Below, piece after piece: positions 52,660 to 61,800 of a stretch of 64,000 nt of DNA. How positions within the stretch are numbered: position 1 is the first letter of the stretch; each line of letters opens with the position of its first letter. This stretch comes from DATLMR01 sp964615905 (GTDB lineage: Bacteria; Acidobacteriota; Blastocatellia; UBA7656), in the NCBI GenBank assembly GCA_964615905.1, contig CAZTUB010000013.1, positions 124,001 to 188,000 of the forward strand. Reading direction: 5' to 3'. A program made the translations under genes and the position numbers. Under the pieces are notes generated by a model. The model searched no databases. It saw nothing but the letters and a program-made list of their open reading frames with translations, and had not been told where the DNA came from.

Positions 52660-53832
52660 GTGACAACCCGCGCAGGCATATACATCCACATCCCGTTCTG
52701 CGAGCGGAAGTGTACCTACTGCAATTTCAACACAACCGACTATTTTGAAGACCTCGCGGCCCGCTACACCAAATCGGTCGCCCGTGAAATCGGTTACTGG
52801 GGCGACCGCGAGCCTCGGAGCCCTGCAAGCCCTCCAGGCCCTCCAATCATAGACACGATCTTTTTCGGCGGCGGCACGCCGTCCATAGTCGAGGCCGAAC
52901 AGCTTGGCTCGCTCGTCGAAGCCTGCCGGTCACATTTTCGCGTGAGCGAAGACTCGGAAGTTACAATCGAGATAAACCCCGCGACCTTCGATAAAGAGAA
53001 GATTGAAGGATGGAAGTCGGCGGGCATCAACCGCGCGAGCGTCGGCGTGCAGTCGTTTCTCGACCACGAGTTGAGATCGCTTAGCCGAACTCACACGGCA
53101 GGTGAAGCGCGCCGGACAATCGAAGCTTTGCGCGCGGCCGGTTTTGATAATATCAGCCTTGACTTGATCGCGGGGCTGCCGGAACAGTCGCTCGCGGATT
53201 GGGAGTTCAATCTAAACGAAGCGCTCAAGCTGCGCCCTGAGCACCTGTCTTTGTACCTGCTCGAAATCAAGCCCGGCACTCAGCTTTATGCGCAGATAGA
53301 CCGTGGGCACAGGCCGCGCCCGGACGACGATCTTGCCGCCGATATGTACAAGATGATCTGTGACCGCGCCGCTGAAAATGGGTATGACCATTACGAAATA
53401 TCAAACTTCGCGCTTCGGTCGAAAGCGACAGATTTCAGGGCCAGACACAATTTGAAATACTGGACGGGGGCTCCATACTATGGTTTGGGATGCGGCGCGC
53501 ATTCTTATGATGCACGAACGCGTCGCGTCAACGTTCTAAGAACAGAAACTTATATAGAGCGAGTCGAAGCGACCGGGCAGGCTGTAGCAGAGTCCAACCC
53601 GCTTTCTGACGAAGACCGCGCAGCCGAGGCTCTCTTCATGCATCTGCGACTTATCGAGGGCGTTCCCCTCGAAGAGTTTCGCGCCCTGTACGGGCTCGAT
53701 ATTTTGGAGCGACACGGGGCCGAGCTTGACCGCCTGACCGAAGCCGGACTGGTAGAGATAACCGGTGGGCGATTAAGGCTGACTTCTCGCGGGCTCTTGT
53801 TGTCGAACGAAGTATTCGTCGCCTTTATTTGA
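52660..53832 (+). CDS. hemW: HemW-like radical SAM protein (heme chaperone family)
   Basis: A 390-residue radical SAM protein. IHIPFCERKCTYCNFN has the cluster Cys at 14, 18 and 21; the residue after the last Cys-x is Phe, as in HemW, not the extra Cys of HemN. FFGGGTPSIVEAEQL near 60 is the SAM-contact GGGTPS; GINRASVGVQSFLDHELRSLSR near 120 and LGCGAHSY near 285 complete the family pattern. HemW is thought to deliver heme to respiratory proteins and lacks coproporphyrinogen oxidase activity. The GTG start at 52660 is used; the frame from 52588 overlaps the epimerase promoter region. Confidence 0.88.
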   Translation: MTTRAGIYIHIPFCERKCTYCNFNTTDYFEDLAARYTKSVAREIGYWGDREPRSPASPPGPPIIDTIFFGGGTPSIVEAEQLGSLVEACRSHFRVSEDSEVTIEINPATFDKEKIEGWKSAGINRASVGVQSFLDHELRSLSRTHTAGEARRTIEALRAAGFDNISLDLIAGLPEQSLADWEFNLNEALKLRPEHLSLYLLEIKPGTQLYAQIDRGHRPRPDDDLAADMYKMICDRAAENGYDHYEISNFALRSKATDFRARHNLKYWTGAPYYGLGCGAHSYDARTRRVNVLRTETYIERVEATGQAVAESNPLSDEDRAAEALFMHLRLIEGVPLEEFRALYGLDILERHGAELDRLTEAGLVEITGGRLRLTSRGLLLSNEVFVAFI

Positions 53833-53866
53833 CTCCGCTCAATTTAATGAGATTCGAGGTTGTGCT

Positions 53867-54937
53867 TTGTTAAAAAAGATAGTGACCGCGATAGCCGTGC
53901 TCGTCCTTCTTGCAGGCCTCACCAATTTTCAGGCGGCTGCTCAAAGCGGGCGTCGTCCTGACAAGACAGAGCCGGACAGAAAAGACGACAAAGATACGAT
54001 AAAGCTCCGCTCTGAAGAGATATTGCTGCCCGTCAGCGTGCGCAGCGACACCGGAAAGCTCCCGACTTATCTTGAGCCGTCAGACCTGATCGTCAGCGAA
54101 GACGGTAAGCGCCAGAAGGTCACCTCCGTTATGCGGACGCCCGCGAACATACTCATCGTGATCGACACAAGCGGGCAGCTGATGAACCGCAAGGAGACGA
54201 GCCTCCATCGCGAGCTGGCGTTGCAGATAATCGACTCTCTTGGGGAAGAGGACCACGGGGCGATTATCTCGTATGCGGATCAGGTCAGCTTGATCTCCGA
54301 TTGGACGCGCAGCAAGGAGGAGCTGCGCCGGGCGCTCAACTGGAAGTTGAAGCCGGGAATCGAATCGCGATTTTATGAAGCGTTGAATTATGCCGCGAAA
54401 GAGATGCTGCCGAAAGTCATCGGGCGGCGCAGCGTCGTGCTCTTATCCGACGGGGTCGATACCGATAGCGCGCACCTGTTCAACGACGTGCTGGCCAACC
54501 TTCACCGCGCAAGGGCGACACTTTACGCCGCGTGCCAGAACGCCTTCGTGCTGAAAGAGCTGAAAAAGATAGCGCATAACCCGCTCGCCTGGTACGAGAT
54601 GATCGACCCCAAGATGCGCAAGCGATACAACACCATGCGCAAGTACGTCCGCCAGCTCGAAGCGGCAGAGGTATCGTTGAGAGGGCTTGTGACCGAAACC
54701 GGCGGCGCTTTATGGGTTCCCCAAACACAAGAGGAGTATTCCGCGCTGACCCCAAGGATTGCCGAAGAGATCGGCTCCGAATACGTCGTCGCATACATCT
54801 CTGAGCGCGAGCCGGAAGATAATGGGTTTCACCCCGTCAAGGTATACGTCACCCGTGGCGAGCTAAAGGTCCGGACGCGCAGGGGAGTTTATCCAAACAG
54901 CCAGTCCGAAAAACAGGCCTCGAATCGGCCCAACTAG
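53867..54937 (+). CDS. Secreted VWFA-domain protein (acidobacterial VWFA-related family)
   Basis: A 356-residue protein. Residues 1-25 are a signal peptide (hydrophobic core VTAIAVLVLLAGL, then AAAQ). After a charged linker comes the RSEEILLPVSVRSD and EDGKRQ segment of the family, then the von Willebrand A domain at about 95-330. Its metal-ion site reads DTSGQLMNR near 100, so the DxSxS motif has Gln for the last Ser; VVLLSDGVDTDS near 190 is the later Asp motif. Such proteins are abundant in Acidobacteriota and of unknown function, probably adhesion or assembly in the periplasm. Start is TTG at 53867 after GAGG. Confidence 0.82.
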   Translation: MLKKIVTAIAVLVLLAGLTNFQAAAQSGRRPDKTEPDRKDDKDTIKLRSEEILLPVSVRSDTGKLPTYLEPSDLIVSEDGKRQKVTSVMRTPANILIVIDTSGQLMNRKETSLHRELALQIIDSLGEEDHGAIISYADQVSLISDWTRSKEELRRALNWKLKPGIESRFYEALNYAAKEMLPKVIGRRSVVLLSDGVDTDSAHLFNDVLANLHRARATLYAACQNAFVLKELKKIAHNPLAWYEMIDPKMRKRYNTMRKYVRQLEAAEVSLRGLVTETGGALWVPQTQEEYSALTPRIAEEIGSEYVVAYISEREPEDNGFHPVKVYVTRGELKVRTRRGVYPNSQSEKQASNRPN

Positions 54938-54969
54938 CCCCACTCGATTCGTTCGATCCAATCCTCGCA

Positions 54970-54978
54970 TGCTATGAT
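54970..54978 (+). promoter_or_regulatory. Extended -10 element before threonine aldolase gene
   Basis: TGC-TATGAT (TATGAT at 54973-54978) precedes the ATG at 55013 by 35 bp. No convincing -35 hexamer is seen. Confidence 0.4.
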
Positions 54979-55012
54979 TGCCGCTTGATAAAAACGGTGA
55001 TTCGGAGCCGCT

Positions 55013-56068
55013 ATGGATTATATTGACCTCAGAAGCGACACTGTGACAAAGCCGACCGACGAGATGCGCGAAGCGATGGCGCGGGCCGAAGTCGGCGATG
55101 ACGTTTACCTCGAAGACCCGACCGTGAACCATCTGCAAGAACGCGCGGCGGAGATTCTCGGCAAAGAGGCGGCGCTGTTCGTCCCTTCGGGGACGATGGG
55201 AAATCAGGTCTGCCTGCACATTCACACGCGGCCCGGCCAGGAGGTCATCACCGAAGAGCGCGCGCACATATTCAATTACGAAATGGCCGCGATGGCCGCC
55301 CTGAGCGGGACCATAGCCCGCCCTGTGCGCGGCGAAGACGGGATACTCGACTGGCCTTCAATCGAAGCGGCGATACGCCCGCGCTCCGCTTACTACGTGG
55401 CGCAAACGGGACTTGTGACGCTTGAAAATACTCACAACATGGCGGGCGGCGCGGTTATGCCGCTTGAGCGCGTGGAAGAGATTTGCGAGCGCGCGCACGA
55501 GGCAGGTCTTCCTGTCCACCTCGACGGAGCGCGAATCTTTAACGCCGCGACCGCTTTGAAGCGCAGTGCTGCCGACCTGGCCCGCCCTGTCGATTCTGTG
55601 ATGTTCTGTCTGTCGAAGGGGCTTGGCGCGCCTGTCGGGTCGATCATAGCCGGTAAGCGCGATTTTATAGACCGCGCTCTGACCGTGCGCAGGATGTTCG
55701 GCGGCGCTATGCGGCAGGTCGGCGTGCTTGCCGCCGCCGGTCTCATAGCCATTGAACGCATGACGGCCCGGCTCGACGAAGACCACGCGAACGCTCGATG
55801 GCTTGCAACCGGGCTTGCCGGAATCGAAGGGGTAAAGATCGACCCGGAAAAAGTGCAAACGAACATCCTGGTCTTCGACATCGCGGATACTGGGTGGACG
55901 ACCGCATCTTTTTCCGAACGGCTCAAAGAGCGAAGCGTGCTTGCAAACCCAATCAGCAACCGCGAGATGCGCATGGTGACGCACAAGGATGTGAGCCGCA
56001 GCGATTGTGAGGCGGCGCTTGATGCGGTCAAGGAGACGCTTGGTCGAACGCAATCCTCCGTCGTATGA
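55013..56068 (+). CDS. Low-specificity L-threonine aldolase family protein
   Basis: A 351-residue fold-type I PLP enzyme. DLRSDTVTKPTDEMREAM near 4-20 is the family's N-terminal signature; VPSGTMGNQVCL near 59, LENTHNMAGGAVMP near 142, HLDGARIFNAATAL near 170 and the PLP lysine in MFCLSKGLGAPVGS near 200 follow. It reversibly splits threonine or allo-threonine to glycine and acetaldehyde in the cytoplasm. Its last codons overlap the cmk start (ATGA), so they are co-translated, although no metabolic link is obvious. Confidence 0.9.
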   Translation: MDYIDLRSDTVTKPTDEMREAMARAEVGDDVYLEDPTVNHLQERAAEILGKEAALFVPSGTMGNQVCLHIHTRPGQEVITEERAHIFNYEMAAMAALSGTIARPVRGEDGILDWPSIEAAIRPRSAYYVAQTGLVTLENTHNMAGGAVMPLERVEEICERAHEAGLPVHLDGARIFNAATALKRSAADLARPVDSVMFCLSKGLGAPVGSIIAGKRDFIDRALTVRRMFGGAMRQVGVLAAAGLIAIERMTARLDEDHANARWLATGLAGIEGVKIDPEKVQTNILVFDIADTGWTTASFSERLKERSVLANPISNREMRMVTHKDVSRSDCEAALDAVKETLGRTQSSVV

Positions 56069-56733
56069 AAAGAGTCGTGATAGCGATTGACGGGCCGTCG
56101 GGAGTGGGCAAGAGCACGCTGGGGAAAGAGCTTGCCCGCAGGTTCGGCTATCTTTATATAGATTCAGGCGCGGTATATCGGGCCATTGGGAGAAAGGCGC
56201 TGGAGCGCGGCGTTCCCCTCGACGACAAGGCAGGTGTTGCGCGGCTCGCCAGGACATCCGACATCCGGCTCGAAGGAGACCCGGATGATTTGAAAGTCTT
56301 CCTCGACGGACGCGAAGTGACGGGCGAGATTCGCTTACCCGAAGCGAGCCGAGCTTCATCGGTTGTGGCCGCAATCGCGGAAGTGCGCGAAGCCGTGGTC
56401 GATAAGCTCAGGGAGATGGCACGCGCGGGTGGCGTGGTGATGGACGGGCGCGACATCGGCACAAAGGTTTTTCCCGACGCGCAGGTGAAGCTCTTTCTTG
56501 AAGCCACGCTCGAAGAACGCGCATTGAGGCGATGGCGTGAAGAGAGCGCGCGCGGCCGTGAGGTCACACTTGAGCAGATAGGGTTGGAACTGGAAGAACG
56601 CGACCGCCGCGACCGCGAGCGGGCGGCCACGCCTCTTGTAAAAGCAGGTGACGCCGTGTTGATAGACACTTCCGGCGTTTCGATGGACAGGGTTGTTGAC
56701 CTGGTGCTTGAAATTGTTAAATCTCGAAGCTAA
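56065..56733 (+). CDS. cmk: Cytidylate kinase
   Basis: A 222-residue P-loop kinase that phosphorylates CMP and dCMP. IAIDGPSGVGKSTLGKELARR near 5-25 is the ATP site; YIDSGAVYRAIGRKAL near 31 is the CMP-binding region; VVMDGRDIGTKVFPDAQVKLFLEA near 126-150 is the substrate-binding segment with the Arg and Asp typical of Cmk; RDRRDRERAATPLVKAGDAVLIDTSG near 182-210 is the C-terminal part. The ATG overlaps the upstream stop. In many bacteria cmk precedes rpsA or a lytB homologue; here the next genes make riboflavin. Confidence 0.92.
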   Translation: MKRVVIAIDGPSGVGKSTLGKELARRFGYLYIDSGAVYRAIGRKALERGVPLDDKAGVARLARTSDIRLEGDPDDLKVFLDGREVTGEIRLPEASRASSVVAAIAEVREAVVDKLREMARAGGVVMDGRDIGTKVFPDAQVKLFLEATLEERALRRWREESARGREVTLEQIGLELEERDRRDRERAATPLVKAGDAVLIDTSGVSMDRVVDLVLEIVKSRS

Positions 56734-56851
56734 ACTTCTAAATCGTTGATGCCGGATCGCCTGAAAGGATCGAAGACCTCCTCACGGAGATAATGTGAGA
56801 TTGATGCTTAGCTCGCCGAAGCTTTGTGCTCGCCTCGCTTCCTGAAAAGCT

Positions 56852-57508
56852 ATGGGAATCTTTACAGGGTTGATAATTGAGGTTGGCCTGGTGCGCCGAA
56901 TCGACCGACGCGCACACGGGGCCCTGGTCGTCTTCGAGGCGGAAAAAGTGCTCGAAGGGACAAAGATCGGCGATTCGATTGCCATAAACGGTGTTGACCT
57001 GACGGTCATAGAGATGGGCGCGGATTACTTTACCGCCGATATCTCGCTCGAAACCCTGAGCCGGTCGACCCTCGGCGACCTGAGGACCGGGAGCCGCGTT
57101 AATCTCGAACGCGCGCTGGGTGTGGGCGAACGGCTTGGCGGCCATATGGTGCAGGGGCACGTTGACGCGACGGCGGTGCTGGCCGCCGTAACCCCTGAAG
57201 GCAATGCTTTCAGGGTGAGGTTTCAATTTTCCCGTGATCTCGGTCGCTACATCGCTATGAAAGGCTCTATCACGGTTGACGGGATCAGCCTGACTGTTGC
57301 TAATCTTGGCGAGGACTGGTTCGAGGTCGCGGTCATACCTCACACCTGGCGAGAGACGACGCTGAAGGATTTGAAGCCGGGCGACCGTGTTAACATCGAA
57401 GTCGATGTGCTTGCGAAATATGTTGAAAGGCTCTTGCTGCACCGCGACGGGCGAGAGGCGACGGTAAGTAAACTGACGCTCGATTATCTTGTCGAGCAGG
57501 GATATTAA
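56852..57508 (+). CDS. ribE: Riboflavin synthase, alpha subunit
   Basis: A 218-residue protein made of two similar halves, as usual. IFTGLIIEVGLV is the N-terminal signature; GHMVQGHVDATAVL near 91-104 and SITVDGISLTVANLG with IPHTWRETTL in the second half are the lumazine-binding sites. One oddity is seen: the SIAVNGVCLTV block reads SIAINGVDLTV, so the conserved Cys (48 in the E. coli-type numbering) is Asp. It converts two 6,7-dimethyl-8-ribityllumazine molecules to riboflavin. The 118-bp space upstream was checked for an FMN riboswitch and none was recognised. ribBA follows 15 bp later. Confidence 0.9.
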   Translation: MGIFTGLIIEVGLVRRIDRRAHGALVVFEAEKVLEGTKIGDSIAINGVDLTVIEMGADYFTADISLETLSRSTLGDLRTGSRVNLERALGVGERLGGHMVQGHVDATAVLAAVTPEGNAFRVRFQFSRDLGRYIAMKGSITVDGISLTVANLGEDWFEVAVIPHTWRETTLKDLKPGDRVNIEVDVLAKYVERLLLHRDGREATVSKLTLDYLVEQGY

Positions 57509-57523
57509 ACAGGTAGAACGCTT

Positions 57524-58741
57524 ATGTCATTTGCGACGATACAAGAAGCAGTTGAAGATTTTAAAGCGGGAAAGATGGTCATCATCGTTGACGATGAGGA
57601 CCGCGAAAATGAAGGCGACCTGGCCTGCGCGGCCGAAAAAGTGACGCCCGACATTATCAATTTCATGGCTCGATTCGGGCGGGGGTTGATCTGTCTTTCG
57701 ATGACGGGCGAGCGGTTGGACGAGTTGCAGATACCGCTACAGATGTCTGAGGAAGAGAACACCGCGAATCGCGGGACGGCCTTCTGCGTTTCAATAGAAG
57801 CGCGGCGCGGCGTGACGACGGGCATCAGCGCGGCTGATCGCGCAACGACCATTCAAGTGGCCGTCGACCCGCGAAGCCGCCCCTCTGATCTTGCGCGGCC
57901 CGGCCACATCTTCCCGCTCCGCGCACGAAAAGGCGGGGTGCTTGTGCGCCCCGGTCAGACAGAGGCGGTCGTAGACCTCGCGCGCATCGCGGGGCTATCG
58001 CCCGCGGGCGTCATCTGCGAAGTGATGAACGACGACGGCACTATGGCGAGGCTGCCTGAGCTTAGAGTCTTCGCTGCCGAGCACGGTATCAAGATCATCT
58101 CTGTGGCCGATCTTGTCAGCTATCGCATGGCGAACGAGACGCTTGTTCAGTCGGCGGCCGAGGCGCGCGTGCCGACCGTCTACGGTGACTTCAGAGCCCT
58201 GGCCTTCACCAACGAGATAAATTCGGATGTTCACCTCGCGCTTGTGATGGGCGAGATCGACCCTGGCGAAAGTATATTGGTGCGGGTACACTCGCAATGC
58301 GTGCTCGGCGACGTGTTCGGCTCGCTCAGAGACGACACGGGCGGGCAGCTTCAGCGCTCGCTTGAGCTGATCGCGGCCGAAGGGCGCGGCGTCTTGCTAT
58401 ACCTCAAGCAGGAAGGGCGCGGCGTCGGCCTCGCAAACCAGCTGCGGGCTTATTGCCTGATGGACGCGCACCAGAGGGACGCCGTCGAGGCCGACGCCGA
58501 AGTCGTAGGCCGTCACAACATGGACCCGCGAGATTACGGCATCGGCGCGCAGATTCTTCACCAGCTTGGCGTGAGGAAGATGCGCCTCATCACGAATCAT
58601 CCGGTCAAACGCGCGGCCATCGAGGGATTCGACCTGGAGATCACAGACCGCGTGCCTATTGAGATTGAACCGAACAAGTCAAACGAAGAGGTTCTTCGAG
58701 CCAGAAAAGAGAAGCTTGGACACCTTCTCACAAAAGTCTAG
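57524..58741 (+). CDS. ribBA: Bifunctional 3,4-DHBP synthase / GTP cyclohydrolase II-like protein
   Basis: A 405-residue fusion. The N-terminal half (1-200) is DHBP synthase, making the four-carbon unit of riboflavin: VDDEDRENEGDLACAAE near 22, MARFGRGLICLSM near 48, RPGHIFPLRA near 125 and AGVICEVMNDDG near 161. The C-terminal half is GTP cyclohydrolase II: RVHSQCVLGDVFGSL at 254-268, YLKQEGRGVGLANQLRAY near 293, and DYGIGAQIL near 337. Of the three zinc Cys in C-x10-C-x-C, only C259 is kept; positions 270 and 272 are Asp and Thr. The second activity is therefore in doubt. It lies 15 bp after ribE and probably shares its transcript. Confidence 0.9.
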   Translation: MSFATIQEAVEDFKAGKMVIIVDDEDRENEGDLACAAEKVTPDIINFMARFGRGLICLSMTGERLDELQIPLQMSEEENTANRGTAFCVSIEARRGVTTGISAADRATTIQVAVDPRSRPSDLARPGHIFPLRARKGGVLVRPGQTEAVVDLARIAGLSPAGVICEVMNDDGTMARLPELRVFAAEHGIKIISVADLVSYRMANETLVQSAAEARVPTVYGDFRALAFTNEINSDVHLALVMGEIDPGESILVRVHSQCVLGDVFGSLRDDTGGQLQRSLELIAAEGRGVLLYLKQEGRGVGLANQLRAYCLMDAHQRDAVEADAEVVGRHNMDPRDYGIGAQILHQLGVRKMRLITNHPVKRAAIEGFDLEITDRVPIEIEPNKSNEEVLRARKEKLGHLLTKV

Positions 58742-58761
58742 TTTAAATTTCGGACGCGCGA

Positions 58762-58796
58762 CCCCGGATTAAAAAGGGGCATCCTTTAATCCGGGG
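58762..58796. terminator. Hairpin after ribBA
   Basis: Perfect 12-bp arms (58762-58773 with 58785-58796) and an 11-base loop, 20 bp after the ribBA stop. The 3' side has no T-run, so a classic terminator is doubtful; it may stabilise the ribE-ribBA 3' end. Confidence 0.5.
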
Positions 58797-58845
58797 CCGC
58801 ACATCAGAAAATCGGAGATTCATCGATCCTGGGGCCTACTTGTCT

Positions 58846-61800
58846 ATGCGCAAGAAACTTATTATCGGCGCAGTCTCACTCCTGGGTATTGTTCTTATCC
58901 TAATTTTCGGCGTCTTCCTATACATACGTAGCGGGCGGCTCGACCTCTTTCTTCAAAACCAGATCGTAGCGGCGCTGGCGCAATCCGGCATACGCGCAGA
59001 GATAGGCTCGACGCACCTCGACATTCGAGGGTACAAAGTCTCGCTACAGGATATAAAGCTCTACACCGCAGATGACAACAGGCTGTTCGGAACGGTCGAG
59101 CGGCTCGACGCGGTATTTTCGGTCGTGTCTTACCTCGGGCGCGAAGTCAACATTACAAGCGTCGACATAGTCCATCCGAAATTTGACGTCATAATTGACG
59201 AGACCGGCCGGTCGAACGTCGCGAGCATTCACGCGCCGCCCGAATCGACCGAAAAGCAGGCCACCATCACTTTTCTGACCGCGATGGTGACGGTGACTCG
59301 CGGCGAGCTGAACCTGGACGACCGATTGCGCAAGATCACCGCCCACCTGCCTGACTTTACCGCTACGTTTAACCCGAAAGAACCTGCGGCGCTTGAAGAC
59401 AAGATCAACCACGCGCTCAACATCAATTTTGAAAAGGCCTCGGCTACTTACGAAGGGCGAAGGATCGAAAACATCGTCGCAGACATTCAGGCCGACGTGA
59501 CCCCAGAGAATGCGAAGATCACCACTCTCAAGATTAATTCGGACCTGGGAGAGCTTGGCGCAACCGGCGACCTGCTCGAATTCAACCCCTACAAGTATGA
59601 TTTGAAGATCAAGACCGATGTCAACGTGGGCGAGGTTGCGCGAGTATTTTCGCCCGACACTCAGGCCACAGGGAACGTGACGATTGACGGGACCGTCAAA
59701 GGGACGGATGCGAATTACAACTTTTCGGGAGAGATACTTTCAGGCTCGATTGCCGCCGAAGGGTTCCGCGTAGCAAACATTCAAGTCAAGACGGATGTGG
59801 CCGGGAAGGGGGCCGAATACACCGCCACCGCCGATTTGAAATCGGGCCCGATCAGCGGCCCCAACGTCTCGATCAACTCTGTGCGCCTGACGGGCGCGAC
59901 GCTGACGGGCAACAACGCCGATTTCGATGTGACGGGCGGCCTCGCTCTCGACTCGTTAAAGAGCGGGCGGATAACCGTTAGCAACCTGCGCGGGCGGTTG
60001 TCCGCCGATAACCGGCAAGTGAGCCTCTCTCAGTTCTCAGCCGCCGCGCTTGGCGGTAGCGTCGCGGGCAACGCGACGGTCGCATACGGCGGCGGCGCGT
60101 CAAGAGTCGATGTACAATTCCGCTCCGTCAATCTCAACCAGGCAGCCGAACTGGCTTCGGCGCGTGATGTGACCGTGAGTGGGACCGCGAACGGTTCTGC
60201 GCGATTGAGCTTCCCCGGATTGAACTACCAGGCCGCGACGGGCCGAATCGACGCGACGTTTGACGCGGCCATATCGCGGCCTGATGTCGGCTCCGAGGCC
60301 GCGCCCGCGACCGGGCAGGTTGCGCTTGTCGCCAACGGTCGAGGCTTTAACATCGAGCGAGCCTTCGTCAGGTCGGCCGCGAGCGAAGTCACCGCGACCG
60401 GGGTGGTCGCGTGGAACGGGACCGGGACGATTGATCTAAATTTCAAGTCAGAGGATATGGCCGAAGTTCAGCGAGTTGCGGATTCGTTCGGCTTTATTCC
60501 TGATAACGTAAAAGACGAGTACGGCGTAAACCTGACAGGCCGGGGCGAGTTCACTGGTCGCATACAGGGGCGGCTCGCTGCGCCGAACGTAACCGGTCGC
60601 TTGATGCTTGAAAACATACGAACGAATGAGGAGGTGCTAGGCTCGTTCGAGGGCAACATCGCCTATTCGCCAGCGGCAGTGAGTGTCGAAGACGCGTCGC
60701 TTGTCCGCCCCGACGGCTCGCGCGCAGACTTTTCGCTGAACGCTCCGCTGACTGGCGATAATAATATCTCGCTCCAGGCGAACGTGCAGAGCTTCTCTTT
60801 GCCCGCGATTGTTCGCGCGGCGTCGCCCAGTTTTGCAGACCTGATCGGCGGCGGGACCGTTGACGGCACGATTGATCTCAGAGGGCTCCCCGGACCCCGC
60901 ACAATAGAAGGGACCGCGAACCTGAGATTGACCTCGGCCGAGTTTATTCGCCCCGCTGAGGAAGAAGGGCAGGAAGGCAAAAGAGTTTCGGTGCCTGAGT
61001 TTGTAGGCAACATCACGATTGCCAACAGCGTCCTGAGCGTCAAAGACCTGAAGCTACAGGTCGGAGGGTCGAACATCGAAGGGCAGGGATCATTCAATCT
61101 CGACACGTACGAGTATTCGGTCAACGCGCAAGGGCAGGGGGTCGACCTGAGCCAGGTTGCGGCAGCGTTCTCGGACACCGTGGCCGTAACAGGCACGGCC
61201 GATCTCAACGTGGTCGGGCAGGGCACGTGGAAGGACTGGCAGACTGTAAACCTCAACGCAACGATTCAAGGCAAGACTGTTCGGGTGAACGGTCGCGATC
61301 TCGGAGACGCCAAGCTGGTCGCTTTCACGGAAAACGGTCTGCTCAAGCTCGAAGCAACAGGCACTGTACTCGACCAGCAGCGCACGCTCGCCGCCACGAT
61401 TGATTTGCGCGACCGTAACAACCTGCCTGTCAACGCGAGCGTCGAGTTTACAGATACGGAGCTGGGGCCATACCTCGGCCTCATCGATCCGGGGCTGTCG
61501 AGCATTACAGGCGTTGCGACAGGAACGATAAAGGTGGGCGGGTCGCTGCTGGCGGACGGGAGTTTTTCAACAGACCGAATCGAGGCCGTCGCCACGCTGA
61601 CAAAGCTTGAGCTGGGCAGCACTATCGCCGAAGGCCAGAGGTACACCATCTCAAACCAGGGGCCAATCATAATCACGGCCACCGCCCGCGAGGTTACGCT
61701 TAACCGCGTCGTCTTTACAGGCGAAGGCACAAGCCTGACGCTTGAAGGCTCGATAGCCCGTGAAGGCAGCATAAGGTCGAGCCTCGCAGTCAACGGCGAG

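Noticed and set aside
56734..56851. FMN riboswitch before ribE
   Set aside because: None of the conserved FMN-element blocks could be found; only short unrelated stems are present.
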